Shown piece by piece: positions 9,627 through 18,563 of a DNA stretch of 64,000 bases. A model generated the notes under the pieces. The model searched no databases. It saw nothing but the letters and a program-made list of their open reading frames with translations, and had not been told where the DNA came from. The position numbers were made by a program, and so were the translations under genes. Source of the stretch: Chryseobacterium defluvii (GTDB lineage: Bacteria > Bacteroidota > Bacteroidia > Flavobacteriales > Weeksellaceae); contig NZ_JACHLE010000001.1 in assembly GCF_014204415.1 (NCBI RefSeq), positions 1,364,001-1,428,000 on the forward strand, in the 5' to 3' direction. The first letter of the stretch is position 1. Every line of letters begins with the position of its first letter.

Positions 9627-10532
9627 TTGAAAGACTATAAACTTATACTCGCCATCTTTACCGTTGCTATTGTCTGGGGTACTACATTCCTCGCCATCCG
9701 TATTGCAGTAGAAACCATTCCGGCATGGTTTGTAGCCGGGATCCGCCAGTTTCTGGCAGCTATTATCATGTTTCTTTTACTGATCTATAGAAAACAATTC
9801 AGATGGATCGGATGGAAGAATTTAGGATATCAGATCATTTTCTCCATACTGATGCTTATTATCGCCAATGGGATGACGACTGTAGCAGAAGAAACGGTAA
9901 CAAGCAGTTTAACCTCCCTGATCAGTGCCTGCTCTCCTATCGCAGTTTTTCTGGGAAGTCTGGCTTTGGGACTTCAAAAATTCAGTTTCAGGGCATTGGC
10001 CGGGGTATTGATGTGCTTCAGCGGCATTCTTTTTATTTTTTGGGACGGTATTAATGATCTGAGGAATCCGGATTATGCATTGGGAATTTTCTTCCTGTTT
10101 ATTGCTATTGCAGGATGGGCATCGGGAACTATTTATACGAAGAAACTAAATATCCAGAACGGAAATATCTCATTAAATCTTTTTTACCAGTTTGCATTTG
10201 CCGGAATTGTACAGATCATTTTGGCCTTTCTGTTTTCTGAGGATTATAATTTCGGGAACTGGAGCACCAGAAGTATTTCGGCTATGCTTTACCTTGCTGT
10301 TTTTGGTTCTGTTGCTGCTTTCTTTGCTTTTCATTATGCATTGACGAAAATTTCCCCGGTTCAGGTTTCTATTCTCGCCTATATCAATACCATTATCTCT
10401 ATATTTTTAAGCTGGCTGATCCTGGATGAAAAAATTTCCGCTAAATTCCTTATTGCTGCAGTTTTGATTATCTTAGGGGTGTTTATTATCAATTATAATC
10501 CTGAAATGTTTAAAAAGAAAAAGATTGGTTAA
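9627..10532 (+). CDS. EamA/DMT-family transporter
   Basis: This protein of about 301 residues has ten predicted membrane segments in two EamA repeats. The first begins with the typical FTVAIVWGTTFLAIRIAVE pattern, and the second ends with SWLILDEKIS and a final membrane helix. These are drug/metabolite transporter superfamily permeases of unknown substrate. No ATG is available near the start. TTG at 9627 (MKDYKLIL) is chosen because the earlier TTG at 9603 lies inside the promoter box. A short Cys-rich secreted protein gene follows 14 bp downstream. Confidence 0.88.
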   Translation: MKDYKLILAIFTVAIVWGTTFLAIRIAVETIPAWFVAGIRQFLAAIIMFLLLIYRKQFRWIGWKNLGYQIIFSILMLIIANGMTTVAEETVTSSLTSLISACSPIAVFLGSLALGLQKFSFRALAGVLMCFSGILFIFWDGINDLRNPDYALGIFFLFIAIAGWASGTIYTKKLNIQNGNISLNLFYQFAFAGIVQIILAFLFSEDYNFGNWSTRSISAMLYLAVFGSVAAFFAFHYALTKISPVQVSILAYINTIISIFLSWLILDEKISAKFLIAAVLIILGVFIINYNPEMFKKKKIG

Positions 10533-10546
10533 ATAATGCTTTAATT

Positions 10547-11068
10547 ATGGTTGAAAAAAGAAAATTTAAGTTTATTCTTTTTATTATGTTATTGTTTTGG
10601 GGAACGCAATTAAGCTATGCATGTGATTGTGATTCTCAGGGAAGTTTTTTAACAGTTGCCTCAAAAACTGAATTTGTAAGTCTAGTTAAAATAAAAAAAT
10701 ATCTGACTTTCAAAAAAATCTATACCGAAAAAATACCAACGTCTATGGAAGTTGAGATAATTCAAATTTTTAAAGGGAAAGAAACAAGAAAAAAAATAAT
10801 TGTCTGGGGAGATAATGGAAATTTGTGCAGACCTTATCTTTCGAAATTTAGGGTTAACAAACATTATGTGATCGCATTTTATTCAGGAATAAAAGGAAGT
10901 GATGATTTTGGTCATAAAGGTGAAAAAAACAATGACTATTTTATTTCAAGTTGTGGCGAATATTGGTTAGATGCAGATATTAATGAAAGAAATGCTCAAG
11001 GCCTTGTTTTGAATGATAAAAAAAGTATTAGTTTTAAGGAATTGGATGTATTTTTCGATAAAAATTAA
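10547..11068 (+). CDS. Hypothetical secreted Cys-rich protein (possible NTR/TIMP-like fold)
   Basis: This 173-residue protein has a signal peptide (residues 1 to about 25) and a mature N-terminus at CDCDSQGSF. Further cysteines lie in NLCRPY and SSCGEYWL. A Cys at or next to the mature N-terminus, a strand pattern of the type FVSLVKI..EVEIIQIFKG, and a GDNGNLCR turn recall netrin/TIMP-like domains. This is only a pattern resemblance, not an identification. Base composition is more AT-rich and Lys-rich than its neighbours. Confidence 0.65.
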   Translation: MVEKRKFKFILFIMLLFWGTQLSYACDCDSQGSFLTVASKTEFVSLVKIKKYLTFKKIYTEKIPTSMEVEIIQIFKGKETRKKIIVWGDNGNLCRPYLSKFRVNKHYVIAFYSGIKGSDDFGHKGEKNNDYFISSCGEYWLDADINERNAQGLVLNDKKSISFKELDVFFDKN

Positions 11069-11179
11069 AGGTATAATCTTTTCTGTTTTGGCAGGAGATA
11101 GAAAACAATTACATACCTTATGTTAGAATAACAATTCATATAGGTTTTGTGATACTTTTGGCTGGAAGACAAAAAATTA

Positions 11180-11216
11180 AAAGTAGAAAAAAAGACCGCT
11201 TTCGCAGTCTTTTATG
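11180..11216 (-). terminator. Terminator after purK
   Basis: Read on the minus strand, a hairpin GACTGC-GAAA-GCGGTC (with a G-U pair) is followed by seven T. It lies directly after the purK stop. Confidence 0.75.
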
Positions 11217-11220
11217 ATTA

Positions 11221-12333
11221 TCATTCGGATATCACTCTTATCATCCCCTTCACTTTAATCAGCTTCTCCATCAGTTCCTCCCGGGAATCAGCGAGAACAT
11301 TGATATGCCCCATTTTTCTGCCCGGCTTGGTTTCTTTCTTACCATACAGATGAACATAGGTTTTGGGAAGCTTCAGAACATTTTCCATCCCTTCGTAGAT
11401 TACTTTTCCGGCATGGCCTTCTGCTCCTACAAGATTCAGCATTCCGCTGTAGGTTATGGTATCCGTATCGGCTAAAGGCAAATTCTTTACTACCCTGTAC
11501 ATCTGCTCAAACTGTGAATTGACGTTTCCTTCCTGGCTTTGATGTCCGGAATTATGTAATCTGGGAGCTGTTTCGTTGACCCAGACCTTTCCTTCTTTAT
11601 CCAGGAAGAGCTCGATGGCAAAAAGCCCCGGAGAATTTACCGCGTTCAGGAATTTCTCTGTAATCAGACTGATCTGCCTCTCCACATCTTCATTAAGGAA
11701 AACCGGGCATATATTGAAATCCAGCAGGTTCAGTTTAGGATCTGCCATCATTTCCGTTACCGGGAAAGTCTTCGTTTCTCCGTTTTCATTTCTGGCTACG
11801 ATCACGGAAAGCTCTTTATCTATATCTACCAGGCTTTCTATTACCGAGGGATCTTTCCACAGATTCCGGTAATCTTCTTCAGTCCTGATCACCTGAACGC
11901 CCTTACCATCATAACCGCCGGTATTCATTTTCTGAACAAAAGGCAGCGGCATGATGATCTTCTCATCACCGTTCCAGACCACCTGGAATTCCGGGCTGGG
12001 AATATTATAGGTTTTATAGAATTCTTTTTGAAGGATCTTCTGCTGGATCGTTTTGATGATTCTGGAATTCGGGACTACTTTTACACCCTGATTTTCCAGC
12101 TCGGCCAGCGCATCTGCATTCACGTGTTCAATTTCTATAGTAACCACATCTTTGTCTTTACCGAAATTCAGAACGGTTTCATAATCATTGAAATTCCCCT
12201 GCGTAAAGGATGATATGTTATGACATGGTGCATCAGAAGCCGGATCGAGGGTATAAAATTGGTCATCGTACTTCAAGGCACTCTGTATAAGCATTCTTCC
12301 CAGTTGTCCGCCTCCTAAAATTCCTATTTTCAT
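11221..12333 (-). CDS. purK: 5-(carboxyamino)imidazole ribonucleotide synthase PurK
   Basis: This 370-residue ATP-grasp enzyme is full length. The N-terminal pre-ATP-grasp fold begins KIGILGGGQLGRML. The glycine-rich ATP loop is NTGGYDGKGV near residue 137, and the metal and phosphate site NETAPRLHNSGH is near residue 254. It carboxylates AIR to N5-CAIR with ATP and bicarbonate and feeds PurE. It is monocistronic with its own terminator. Confidence 0.97.
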   Translation of the reverse strand: MKIGILGGGQLGRMLIQSALKYDDQFYTLDPASDAPCHNISSFTQGNFNDYETVLNFGKDKDVVTIEIEHVNADALAELENQGVKVVPNSRIIKTIQQKILQKEFYKTYNIPSPEFQVVWNGDEKIIMPLPFVQKMNTGGYDGKGVQVIRTEEDYRNLWKDPSVIESLVDIDKELSVIVARNENGETKTFPVTEMMADPKLNLLDFNICPVFLNEDVERQISLITEKFLNAVNSPGLFAIELFLDKEGKVWVNETAPRLHNSGHQSQEGNVNSQFEQMYRVVKNLPLADTDTITYSGMLNLVGAEGHAGKVIYEGMENVLKLPKTYVHLYGKKETKPGRKMGHINVLADSREELMEKLIKVKGMIRVISE

Positions 12334-12465
12334 TTTTATTGTATTAGATTTATTTAATATTTGTGATCAATGTAAATTCTTAAATTTAATCTTTAGATTT
12401 TTTCAGAGGGACAAACCTACTGTTTATCACTGCATTGTATCAATGATACTCTGCCTGAATGTATC

Positions 12466-13017
12466 TTATCGGATCTTATCGATTTTCAGATACCCTAATC
12501 CCATCGGGTTTTCCTGATTTTCCGCATCTGATCTTTTCAGAATGATCGTATACTTTTCTTTCATTTTTGCCGGCAGGATGTCATTCACATTGAAAATATC
12601 ATCAATATCCACTCCATGCTTATCATCGATGTGGCTTACTGCATTTTCGAACCCCATGGTCTTATAAAATTCTGTTTCTTTCACTTTCTTCACAACCTCT
12701 CCCATCGACTTTCCTACCATCAGGTGCTGTTCATGAAACTCTTCAAAATGTCCTTTCTTATACCCTCCTAAATTGATAAAATACAACTGATCTTCGGAAG
12801 AAACATCTGTTCTTTCAACAATTTCCACTTCATAGCCGTCCACAAACCTGACTTCCTGATGGCAATCGATATGGATCTTTCCCTCCGCTTCCGTCCAGAA
12901 CTCTTTTATATCCGGAACAAGGTCTTTGAGGCTTTCCGCAATCCCGAAAAATACATCGTGCTGTTCAATATTCCTTCCTTTAGGGGTTGCTCCAAGGATG
13001 ATATAGAATAATTTCAT
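12466..13017 (-). CDS. DUF1543 domain-containing protein
   Basis: This 183-residue protein has two related halves, each with a strand followed by a short motif (MKLFYIILGATPKGRNIEQHD and LYFINLGGYKKGHFEEFHE), as in the duplicated DUF1543 family. The function is unknown. A TATTTTTG box lies at 13035-13042 on the minus strand and would give a leader of about 15 nt. It is divergent from the TauE-like gene. Confidence 0.8.
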   Translation of the reverse strand: MKLFYIILGATPKGRNIEQHDVFFGIAESLKDLVPDIKEFWTEAEGKIHIDCHQEVRFVDGYEVEIVERTDVSSEDQLYFINLGGYKKGHFEEFHEQHLMVGKSMGEVVKKVKETEFYKTMGFENAVSHIDDKHGVDIDDIFNVNDILPAKMKEKYTIILKRSDAENQENPMGLGYLKIDKIR

Positions 13018-13067
13018 ATCACTTTTAATTTCTGCAAAAATACGCCAAAATTATCTTTTTTTAAAGT

Positions 13068-13098
13068 TTGGCAGAGAGCGTCAATAGTTTTATATTTG
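13068..13098 (+). promoter_or_regulatory. Promoter of the TauE/SafE gene
   Basis: TTG (13068-13070), a 20-bp spacer and TATATTTG (13091-13098) fit the consensus. The ATG at 13103 follows after only 4 nt. Confidence 0.65.
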
Positions 13099-13102
13099 TA
13101 AC

Positions 13103-13936
13103 ATGTCAGAAATCATCATTCTCTTTCTCGGGGCTGTTTCAGCCGGCCTTTTAGGTTCACTTACAGGTTTAGGGGGGGGAGTTATCATTATCCCTTTATT
13201 GACATTGGGTTTTGGGGTTCCCATGCATTATGCCATCGGGGCTTCTCTAATTTCGGTGATCGGTACCTCTTCCGGTGCAGCCGTTGCTTTCGTTAAGGAA
13301 GGCTTTACCAATATGAGGATCGGGATGTTTCTGGAGATCGCCACTACTGCAGGAGCTGTTGCGGGAGCTTTGGTTTCCGGGATGCTCAATCCGAATACCA
13401 TCGGGATCATTTTTGCCAGTATCCTTCTTCTGACTGTTATCCTTAATCTTAAAGGAAAGCCGGATCATCAGGAACCTTTGATCAAAGGAAGCCTTGAAGA
13501 CAAACTTAAATTATACGGTACTTTTCCGGATAAAGGAGGAATTATAAAAGACTATTCTGCAAGAAATACCATTCCCGGATTTTTAATGATGATGTTTGCG
13601 GGCACAATGTCCGGATTATTAGGAATAGGCTCTGGAGCCTTGAAAGTCCTGGCCATGGATAATATGATGAAACTTCCTTTTAAAGTATCCACCACTACCA
13701 GCAATTTTATGATTGGGGTAACGGCAGTGGCCGGTTCACTGATCTATTTCCAAAGGGGAGAAATCATTCCTGTGATTGTTGCTCCGGTACTGATAGGTGT
13801 TGTAGTGGGAAGTTTTATCGGATCTAAAACCCTTATGGTTTCCAAGACGAAAAAACTGAAGACCTTCTTCGCCATCGTCATTACCATTTTGTCAGTATAC
13901 ATGATGTATAACGGTATAAATCAGAGTTTCAGATGA
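13103..13936 (+). CDS. Sulfite exporter TauE/SafE family permease
   Basis: This 277-residue membrane protein has about eight hydrophobic segments and the duplicated Gly-rich motifs of the family: GSLTGLGGGVIIIPLL near residue 18 and SGLLGIGSGALKVLAM near residue 173. Family members export sulfite, sulfoacetate or other small anions. The substrate here is not known. It overlaps the following DUF1634 gene by 4 bp (ATGA), a pairing often seen for this family. Confidence 0.9.
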   Translation: MSEIIILFLGAVSAGLLGSLTGLGGGVIIIPLLTLGFGVPMHYAIGASLISVIGTSSGAAVAFVKEGFTNMRIGMFLEIATTAGAVAGALVSGMLNPNTIGIIFASILLLTVILNLKGKPDHQEPLIKGSLEDKLKLYGTFPDKGGIIKDYSARNTIPGFLMMMFAGTMSGLLGIGSGALKVLAMDNMMKLPFKVSTTTSNFMIGVTAVAGSLIYFQRGEIIPVIVAPVLIGVVVGSFIGSKTLMVSKTKKLKTFFAIVITILSVYMMYNGINQSFR

Positions 13937-14316
13937 GAAAGAATTTCACAGATGCCGATCTGAACCGTTCCGTAGGAAATCTTCTGAGACTGGGGGTTAT
14001 CCTGTCTGTTATCACGTCGTTGGTTGGGTTTATCAAGCTTTTCCTGGAAGGTTTTAAAATGCCTAAAAACTACTCTTTCCTTGATATGGGAACTTCTTCG
14101 GAAAAGGTATGGGGACACTTCTGGAATTCTTTATGCAAAGGAGAAGGGATGGCTATTATTCAACTTGGGATTCTTTTACTAATCTTCACTCCTTTGATGA
14201 GGATCGTTTTTGCCCTGATCGGGTATCTTAAAGAAAAGGATTATACTTATGTCATCATTTCGTCCATAGTACTTGTTATTATGGCGATAAGTTTCTTTAC
14301 GGGATACGCTCATTAA
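13933..14316 (+). CDS. DUF1634 domain-containing membrane protein
   Basis: This 127-residue protein has three hydrophobic segments (about residues 18-37, 70-93 and 102-122), and its N-terminal part begins with a short charged stretch. Its start overlaps the stop of the TauE/SafE gene, so the two are translationally coupled. The pairing suggests an accessory subunit of that permease. Confidence 0.85.
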   Translation: MRKNFTDADLNRSVGNLLRLGVILSVITSLVGFIKLFLEGFKMPKNYSFLDMGTSSEKVWGHFWNSLCKGEGMAIIQLGILLLIFTPLMRIVFALIGYLKEKDYTYVIISSIVLVIMAISFFTGYAH

Positions 14317-14319
14317 TTT

Positions 14320-14703
14320 TTATCCGGCATAGAACTCTAATGGCAGCCTGTCGGGATCCTGGGTAAAGAAAAACTCTTTTCCCGTGAATTCATCATTACG
14401 GATCTCCTCACAGCTCAATCCTTTTTCTACCAATTCCTTTCTTTTTTCGTGTACATTGTCAACGGAGAAAGCCAAATGACGCAAACCACATGCTTCAGGG
14501 TGTGAGAGTCTTTCAGGAGGCTCAGGAAACGAAAATAATTCAATGACATAGTGATCTCCAATAGCCAGATCCAGTTTATAGGACTGCCTTTCTTCGCGGT
14601 AAACTTCCCTGATAATACTCAGTCCCAATGTTTCCGTATAAAATTTTTTTGAAATTCCGTAATCGGAGCAGATGATGGCAATATGATGGATCTTCATTTT
14701 CAA
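14320..14703 (-). CDS. VOC family protein (glyoxalase-like, YaeR/SMU1112c type)
   Basis: This 127-residue single vicinal-oxygen-chelate domain has a metal ligand set that looks complete: His near the N-terminus (IHHIAI), Glu in VIELF, His in LRHLAF and Glu in PLEFY. It resembles lactoylglutathione-lyase-like proteins of unassigned substrate. The NTF2-like gene ends 2 bp upstream, so the two are probably co-transcribed. Confidence 0.85.
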   Translation of the reverse strand: MKMKIHHIAIICSDYGISKKFYTETLGLSIIREVYREERQSYKLDLAIGDHYVIELFSFPEPPERLSHPEACGLRHLAFSVDNVHEKRKELVEKGLSCEEIRNDEFTGKEFFFTQDPDRLPLEFYAG

Positions 14704-14705
14704 TT

Positions 14706-15152
14706 TTATTTTACATTCGGGCAGTTGTCCTTTCTTCTGGTATCAATTAAATACTGGATTTTCCAATGGTCATTTTGCTTTACCAGTTGAAAACTATTGG
14801 CTCCGCAATGCGAGAATTTGCCTTTATAATAGAATTGATAAGGGGTAAAGACACTCGCCAGATTTCCATCCACATGAATGGCTTCTATGGTTATCCTTTC
14901 GTCCAGATCATCTTTTGAAACTTTGGAAACAGTAGAAATAAAATCCTGAACATTGTCTGTTTTCACTGCTCCTTCTTTTGTGATAGTCTGAAAAATGGCA
15001 CCTTCTGCGAAAGCCGATTTCAGAAGCTCAGGGTCGGCATTTTTCATTGCCTTAAACAAGTCATGGATGGGCTTTTCAACCTCCTGATTCCCGGATTGCT
15101 GCCCAAGGCAAAAAGTGCTTAATAATAAGGTAAAACCAAGTATTCTGTTCAT
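14706..15152 (-). CDS. Secreted NTF2-like/SnoaL-type protein
   Basis: This 148-residue protein has a signal peptide (residues 1 to about 17, FCLGQQS) followed by an NTF2-like cone fold pattern: the helix PIHDLFKAMKNADPELLKSAFAEGAIF, then the strand pairs FQTITKEG, ASVFTPYQFYYKGKFSHCGANSFQLV and WKIQYLIDTR. It may be a ligand-binding or enzyme scaffold; the substrate is unknown. It is transcribed with the VOC gene. Confidence 0.78.
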   Translation of the reverse strand: MNRILGFTLLLSTFCLGQQSGNQEVEKPIHDLFKAMKNADPELLKSAFAEGAIFQTITKEGAVKTDNVQDFISTVSKVSKDDLDERITIEAIHVDGNLASVFTPYQFYYKGKFSHCGANSFQLVKQNDHWKIQYLIDTRRKDNCPNVK

Positions 15153-15212
15153 ATCTTCTGTTTTAAAGTCGAATAAAAATAGGGAAATATATTAAGCTAT
15201 TTAGAAATTGGA

Positions 15213-15318
15213 ATGACAAAATGGGTTGTGGTTAGGTTGTGCAGAGTTGAGACGACTTATTTAACCACCCCGTCAAAAATTCTTCGAATTTTTGACACCC
15301 CTCCATTGGAGGGGAATT
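15213..15318 (-). repeat. Interspersed palindromic repeat, copy C, with extended flank
   Basis: The core at 15261-15316 is the reverse complement of copy A with few changes. Upstream sequence (15213-15260, beginning TGACAAAATGGG) also matches the flank of copy D, so about 105 bp are shared between copies C and D. Confidence 0.78.
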
Positions 15319-15323
15319 TTATT

Positions 15324-16382
15324 TTAAAATTTCATTATATCTTTTACCACACCTTTTTTCTGGGTAAGCTGTAATAGTTCATCTTCAATGTAGGTAATTA
15401 TTTTTCCTTCGGAACCATCATTTGGGAATAGAAGATGAACGTTTGCGCCTGCATCCAAAGTAAAGAATAACGGCAAGCCGGTTTCTTTCCTGAAATCCCA
15501 GATCTTATTAATGACTTCCAGTGTTCCGGTTTTCATGAGAATGAATGCAGGATCACTCATCATCATCATGGCATGCAACGTAAGGGCCTCATGCTCTACC
15601 AGTTTGATAAAGCTTTGCATATCCCCGTTTTTCAGGATCTCTTTCATCGGGACAAAGTTTTCCCTAGCTTCCTGAAATCTCTTTTCTGCATATAGATTGG
15701 TTTTCATCAGGCCATGCCCTACTGTGGAAGAGACACTCTTCTGCCCTTCATGGATCAAAAGCACCCAGTCATTAAAGTTCCTGAAAATCTGGTGAATCTC
15801 AGCATCCGGATATTTTACGGCATACAAATCTGAACTTTCTTCCACCTCATCAGACTCTCCCCAAACCACTAATCCGTTATATAAACTTCTGCATGCGCTT
15901 CCACTTCCCAATCTCGCTAAAAAAGATGCTTTTCTTAAAGATTCTTCTTCAAAAGTTTTTCCTGAAAAAGCTTCATCCAGTTTCATTAGGCATTTGGCAA
16001 TCGCCCCAAATCCGGAAGCGGAACTGGCAATCCCTGAACTGTGCGGGAAAGTGTTTTCTGTATGGACGGTGTATTTTCCTTTTAAGATCCAAGGCAGGTA
16101 TTGTTCTATATTCCTGAAATATTTTTCAATTTTCTCCGCAAATTTCGGTTCTTCTTTTCCGGACAGGAAGGTCTGTACAACAAACGGTTCATCAGCAGAA
16201 AATTCCATTGTAGTATTGGTTTTACAATGGTTCAGGGTATAGCTGATACTTGGATTGGCCGGAATCTGCTGATCATATTTTCCCCAGTACTTGATCAGGG
16301 CAATGTTTGACGGACAGCTTTCCGAAACGGTTTGTGTACTTAGATTAAAATTGGGGTTTCCCAGAAATTCTTGTGTTGTCAT
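15324..16382 (-). CDS. mvaD: Diphosphomevalonate decarboxylase
   Basis: This 352-residue GHMP-superfamily enzyme carries the family-typical N-terminal motif PSNIALIKYWGKYD, the phosphate-binding loop HSSGIASSASGFGAIA and the substrate motif LGSGSACRSLYNG. It makes isopentenyl diphosphate from mevalonate diphosphate, so this organism uses the mevalonate route to isoprenoids, as known for many Flavobacteriia. No other mevalonate gene is in the window. Confidence 0.96.
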   Translation of the reverse strand: MTTQEFLGNPNFNLSTQTVSESCPSNIALIKYWGKYDQQIPANPSISYTLNHCKTNTTMEFSADEPFVVQTFLSGKEEPKFAEKIEKYFRNIEQYLPWILKGKYTVHTENTFPHSSGIASSASGFGAIAKCLMKLDEAFSGKTFEEESLRKASFLARLGSGSACRSLYNGLVVWGESDEVEESSDLYAVKYPDAEIHQIFRNFNDWVLLIHEGQKSVSSTVGHGLMKTNLYAEKRFQEARENFVPMKEILKNGDMQSFIKLVEHEALTLHAMMMMSDPAFILMKTGTLEVINKIWDFRKETGLPLFFTLDAGANVHLLFPNDGSEGKIITYIEDELLQLTQKKGVVKDIMKF

Positions 16383-16796
16383 AATTTAATTTAAAATGAT
16401 AAAACTTCCTGTTTTAACTATAAAATTTACAAAAGGTTAAGATCAGAATACTTTAAGTTTAAAATTAAAAGCTTACTTAAATCTTTGATCTTCAGCACTG
16501 CTAATTATTTGCTATTAATCATCTGCTTTGTCGTACTACTGTAAGCATCTTGGCTGCGTCTGTGTTCCTTCGATGTCAAAATGGGCTTTTGTTTGGTTGT
16601 CAGGGTTGAGACTGATTATTTAACCACCCCGTCAAAAATTCTTCGATTTTTTGACACCCCTCCAATGGAGGGGAATTTTGCCTTCCATTATTCCCTGATA
16701 TTTTATTAATCACTTTCGGGAAAATCTCATATCGGATCGAATGATAAACTTATTTACATTTAAAAAACTTTTGTAGTTTTTATAGTTGAGTTTTAT
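16383..16796. other. Intergenic gap with repeat copy D
   Basis: This 414-bp stretch lies between the mvaD start and the acyl-CoA ligase stop, both minus strand. It holds repeat copy D (16573-16677) and the probable mvaD promoter region. No further gene or RNA is evident. Confidence 0.6.
16573..16677 (-). repeat. Interspersed palindromic repeat, copy D, with extended flank
   Basis: The core at 16620-16675 is nearly identical to copy C, differing in CGATTTT against CGAATTT and AATGG against ATTGG. The upstream flank also matches copy C. The two lie about 1.36 kb apart, on either side of mvaD and in the same orientation. Confidence 0.78.
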
Positions 16797-18563
16797 TTAA
16801 TACATTTTCTCTATAATATCAGCATATTTTTTCAAGACCACATTTCTTTTTACTTTCAGTGTAGGGGTAATTTCTCCTGTACCGATCTCAAATTCCGAAG
16901 GCATCAGGGTAAACTTCTTCACTTTTTCAAAATCAGAGAGATGTTCCTGCAGTTCTTTGATCTTTTCTTTATAAAGATTAACGATCTGGTCTTTCTTCAC
17001 TGTTTCTTCCCAGTTGGTAAACGGGATATTGTTTTTATTCAGATATTCCTTTAAAAATTCAAAATTCGGGACGATGAGGGCGGACACAAATTGTCTTCCT
17101 TCTGCAATCAATACGATCTGCTGGATATAGTTGTTATTGGTGAGAAGATTTTCGATCTGCTGGGGGGCAATATATTTTCCGTTAGAAGTTTTCATCAGGT
17201 CTTTGATCCGGTCTGTGATGACCAGATTTCCTTTTTCGTCAAATTTTCCTGCATCTCCTGTTTTGAACCAGCCATCTTCCGTAAAAACGGCTCTTGTTTC
17301 TTCCGGTTTGTTATAATACCCTTTCATGATACCGTTTCCTTTTACCTGGATCTCATCATTTTCCCCGATGCGGACTTCTACACCCGGAAGAGGTTTACCG
17401 CTTGTGCCGTGCTCAAAATGAATCAGCGGGAAAAGTGTTAATGTTGCCGTAGTTTCCGTCAAGCCATAGCCTACGGTTATATGAATACCCACCGATTCGA
17501 AAAATAGGGTTACTTCCGGGGATAAAGATGCTCCACCACAGGGCAGGAACCAAAGCCTGCCACCCATTTTTTCTTTAATTTTACTGAAAACCATCATATC
17601 CGCTATGGATTCTTTAAGTTGTAAGCCTAATGGAATCGGATGTTCATTTCTTTTCAGTTCTGCGATCTGTTTTCCCGTTTCCACAGCCCAATTGAAGATC
17701 TTTTTCTTTAATGATGATCCTTCTTCTGCCTTTTCCAGTACGCCGGCATATACTTTCTGGAAAAACCTGGGCACGGCACACATCATGGTAGGCTTTACTT
17801 CTTCCAGGGTTTTTGCGATGTTCTTAGTATCTTCCAAAAAATAAACCCTCGCTCCGCCATACAGGCAAAGCAGACTCCAGCTTCTTTCAAAAACGTGGCT
17901 TAAAGGCAAAAATGCGAGTGAAAGCTCTTCTTCAAAGTTTTTAAATCTGAAGAATTCAAAATGGGCATCGAAGGCTTTAAGGAAATTCCCGTGGGTAAGG
18001 ATGACGCCTTTCGGGGTTCCTGTAGTTCCTGAGGTATAGATCAGAGTAGCCGTATCACCGGTTTCTTTTTTGCAGATCTCCAATTTGGGAGAGGCTTTGG
18101 CAATAAAGTCTTCCAGATAAAAACTGCTGAATTCTTTTTTGATCCAGACCGCTTTTTTGGACACAATAATAGTTTGAAGGCTGTTCTCTTTTTTTAAAAT
18201 TTCAAGGCAGGCATCGTATTGCATCTGATCTCCTGCCAAAATAACTTTAGCCTGCGAGTCATTGATAATATACTCCGCCTGCTCGGCATTATTGGTAGAA
18301 TAGATAGGGACCGTAACCGCACCTACAGCCATGGAAGCAAGGTCAAAGATGATCCATTCGGCAGAGTTATCCGAATAGATGGCTACTTTATCATTTTCCC
18401 GGACTCCTGCGTCCTTCAATGCGCTGGCAGTTTTAAAAACGATCTCTGCAAATTTTTTCCAGCTCAGCTCTTTCCAGGTTCCATCTTTCTTTTTGAATCC
18501 AATGGCTGATTTTACAGGATGTTTTTCTACATTTTTATGGATAATGGCCTCTGCAAGATTCAT
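16797..18563 (-). CDS. Long-chain fatty acid--CoA ligase (AMP-forming)
   Basis: This 588-residue ANL-superfamily enzyme has the P-loop YTSGTTGTPKG at residues 176-186, GYGLTETT near residue 367 and the hinge motif TGDAGKFDEKGNLVITDRIKDLMKTSNGKYIAP near residue 435. The length and C-terminus are typical of the FadD/FAA family. It activates long-chain fatty acids to acyl-CoA through acyl-adenylate. The gene abuts the upstream epimerase-like gene without a gap, so the two are one operon. That pairing suggests lipid modification of an acyl-CoA product. Confidence 0.93.
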   Translation of the reverse strand: MNLAEAIIHKNVEKHPVKSAIGFKKKDGTWKELSWKKFAEIVFKTASALKDAGVRENDKVAIYSDNSAEWIIFDLASMAVGAVTVPIYSTNNAEQAEYIINDSQAKVILAGDQMQYDACLEILKKENSLQTIIVSKKAVWIKKEFSSFYLEDFIAKASPKLEICKKETGDTATLIYTSGTTGTPKGVILTHGNFLKAFDAHFEFFRFKNFEEELSLAFLPLSHVFERSWSLLCLYGGARVYFLEDTKNIAKTLEEVKPTMMCAVPRFFQKVYAGVLEKAEEGSSLKKKIFNWAVETGKQIAELKRNEHPIPLGLQLKESIADMMVFSKIKEKMGGRLWFLPCGGASLSPEVTLFFESVGIHITVGYGLTETTATLTLFPLIHFEHGTSGKPLPGVEVRIGENDEIQVKGNGIMKGYYNKPEETRAVFTEDGWFKTGDAGKFDEKGNLVITDRIKDLMKTSNGKYIAPQQIENLLTNNNYIQQIVLIAEGRQFVSALIVPNFEFLKEYLNKNNIPFTNWEETVKKDQIVNLYKEKIKELQEHLSDFEKVKKFTLMPSEFEIGTGEITPTLKVKRNVVLKKYADIIEKMY

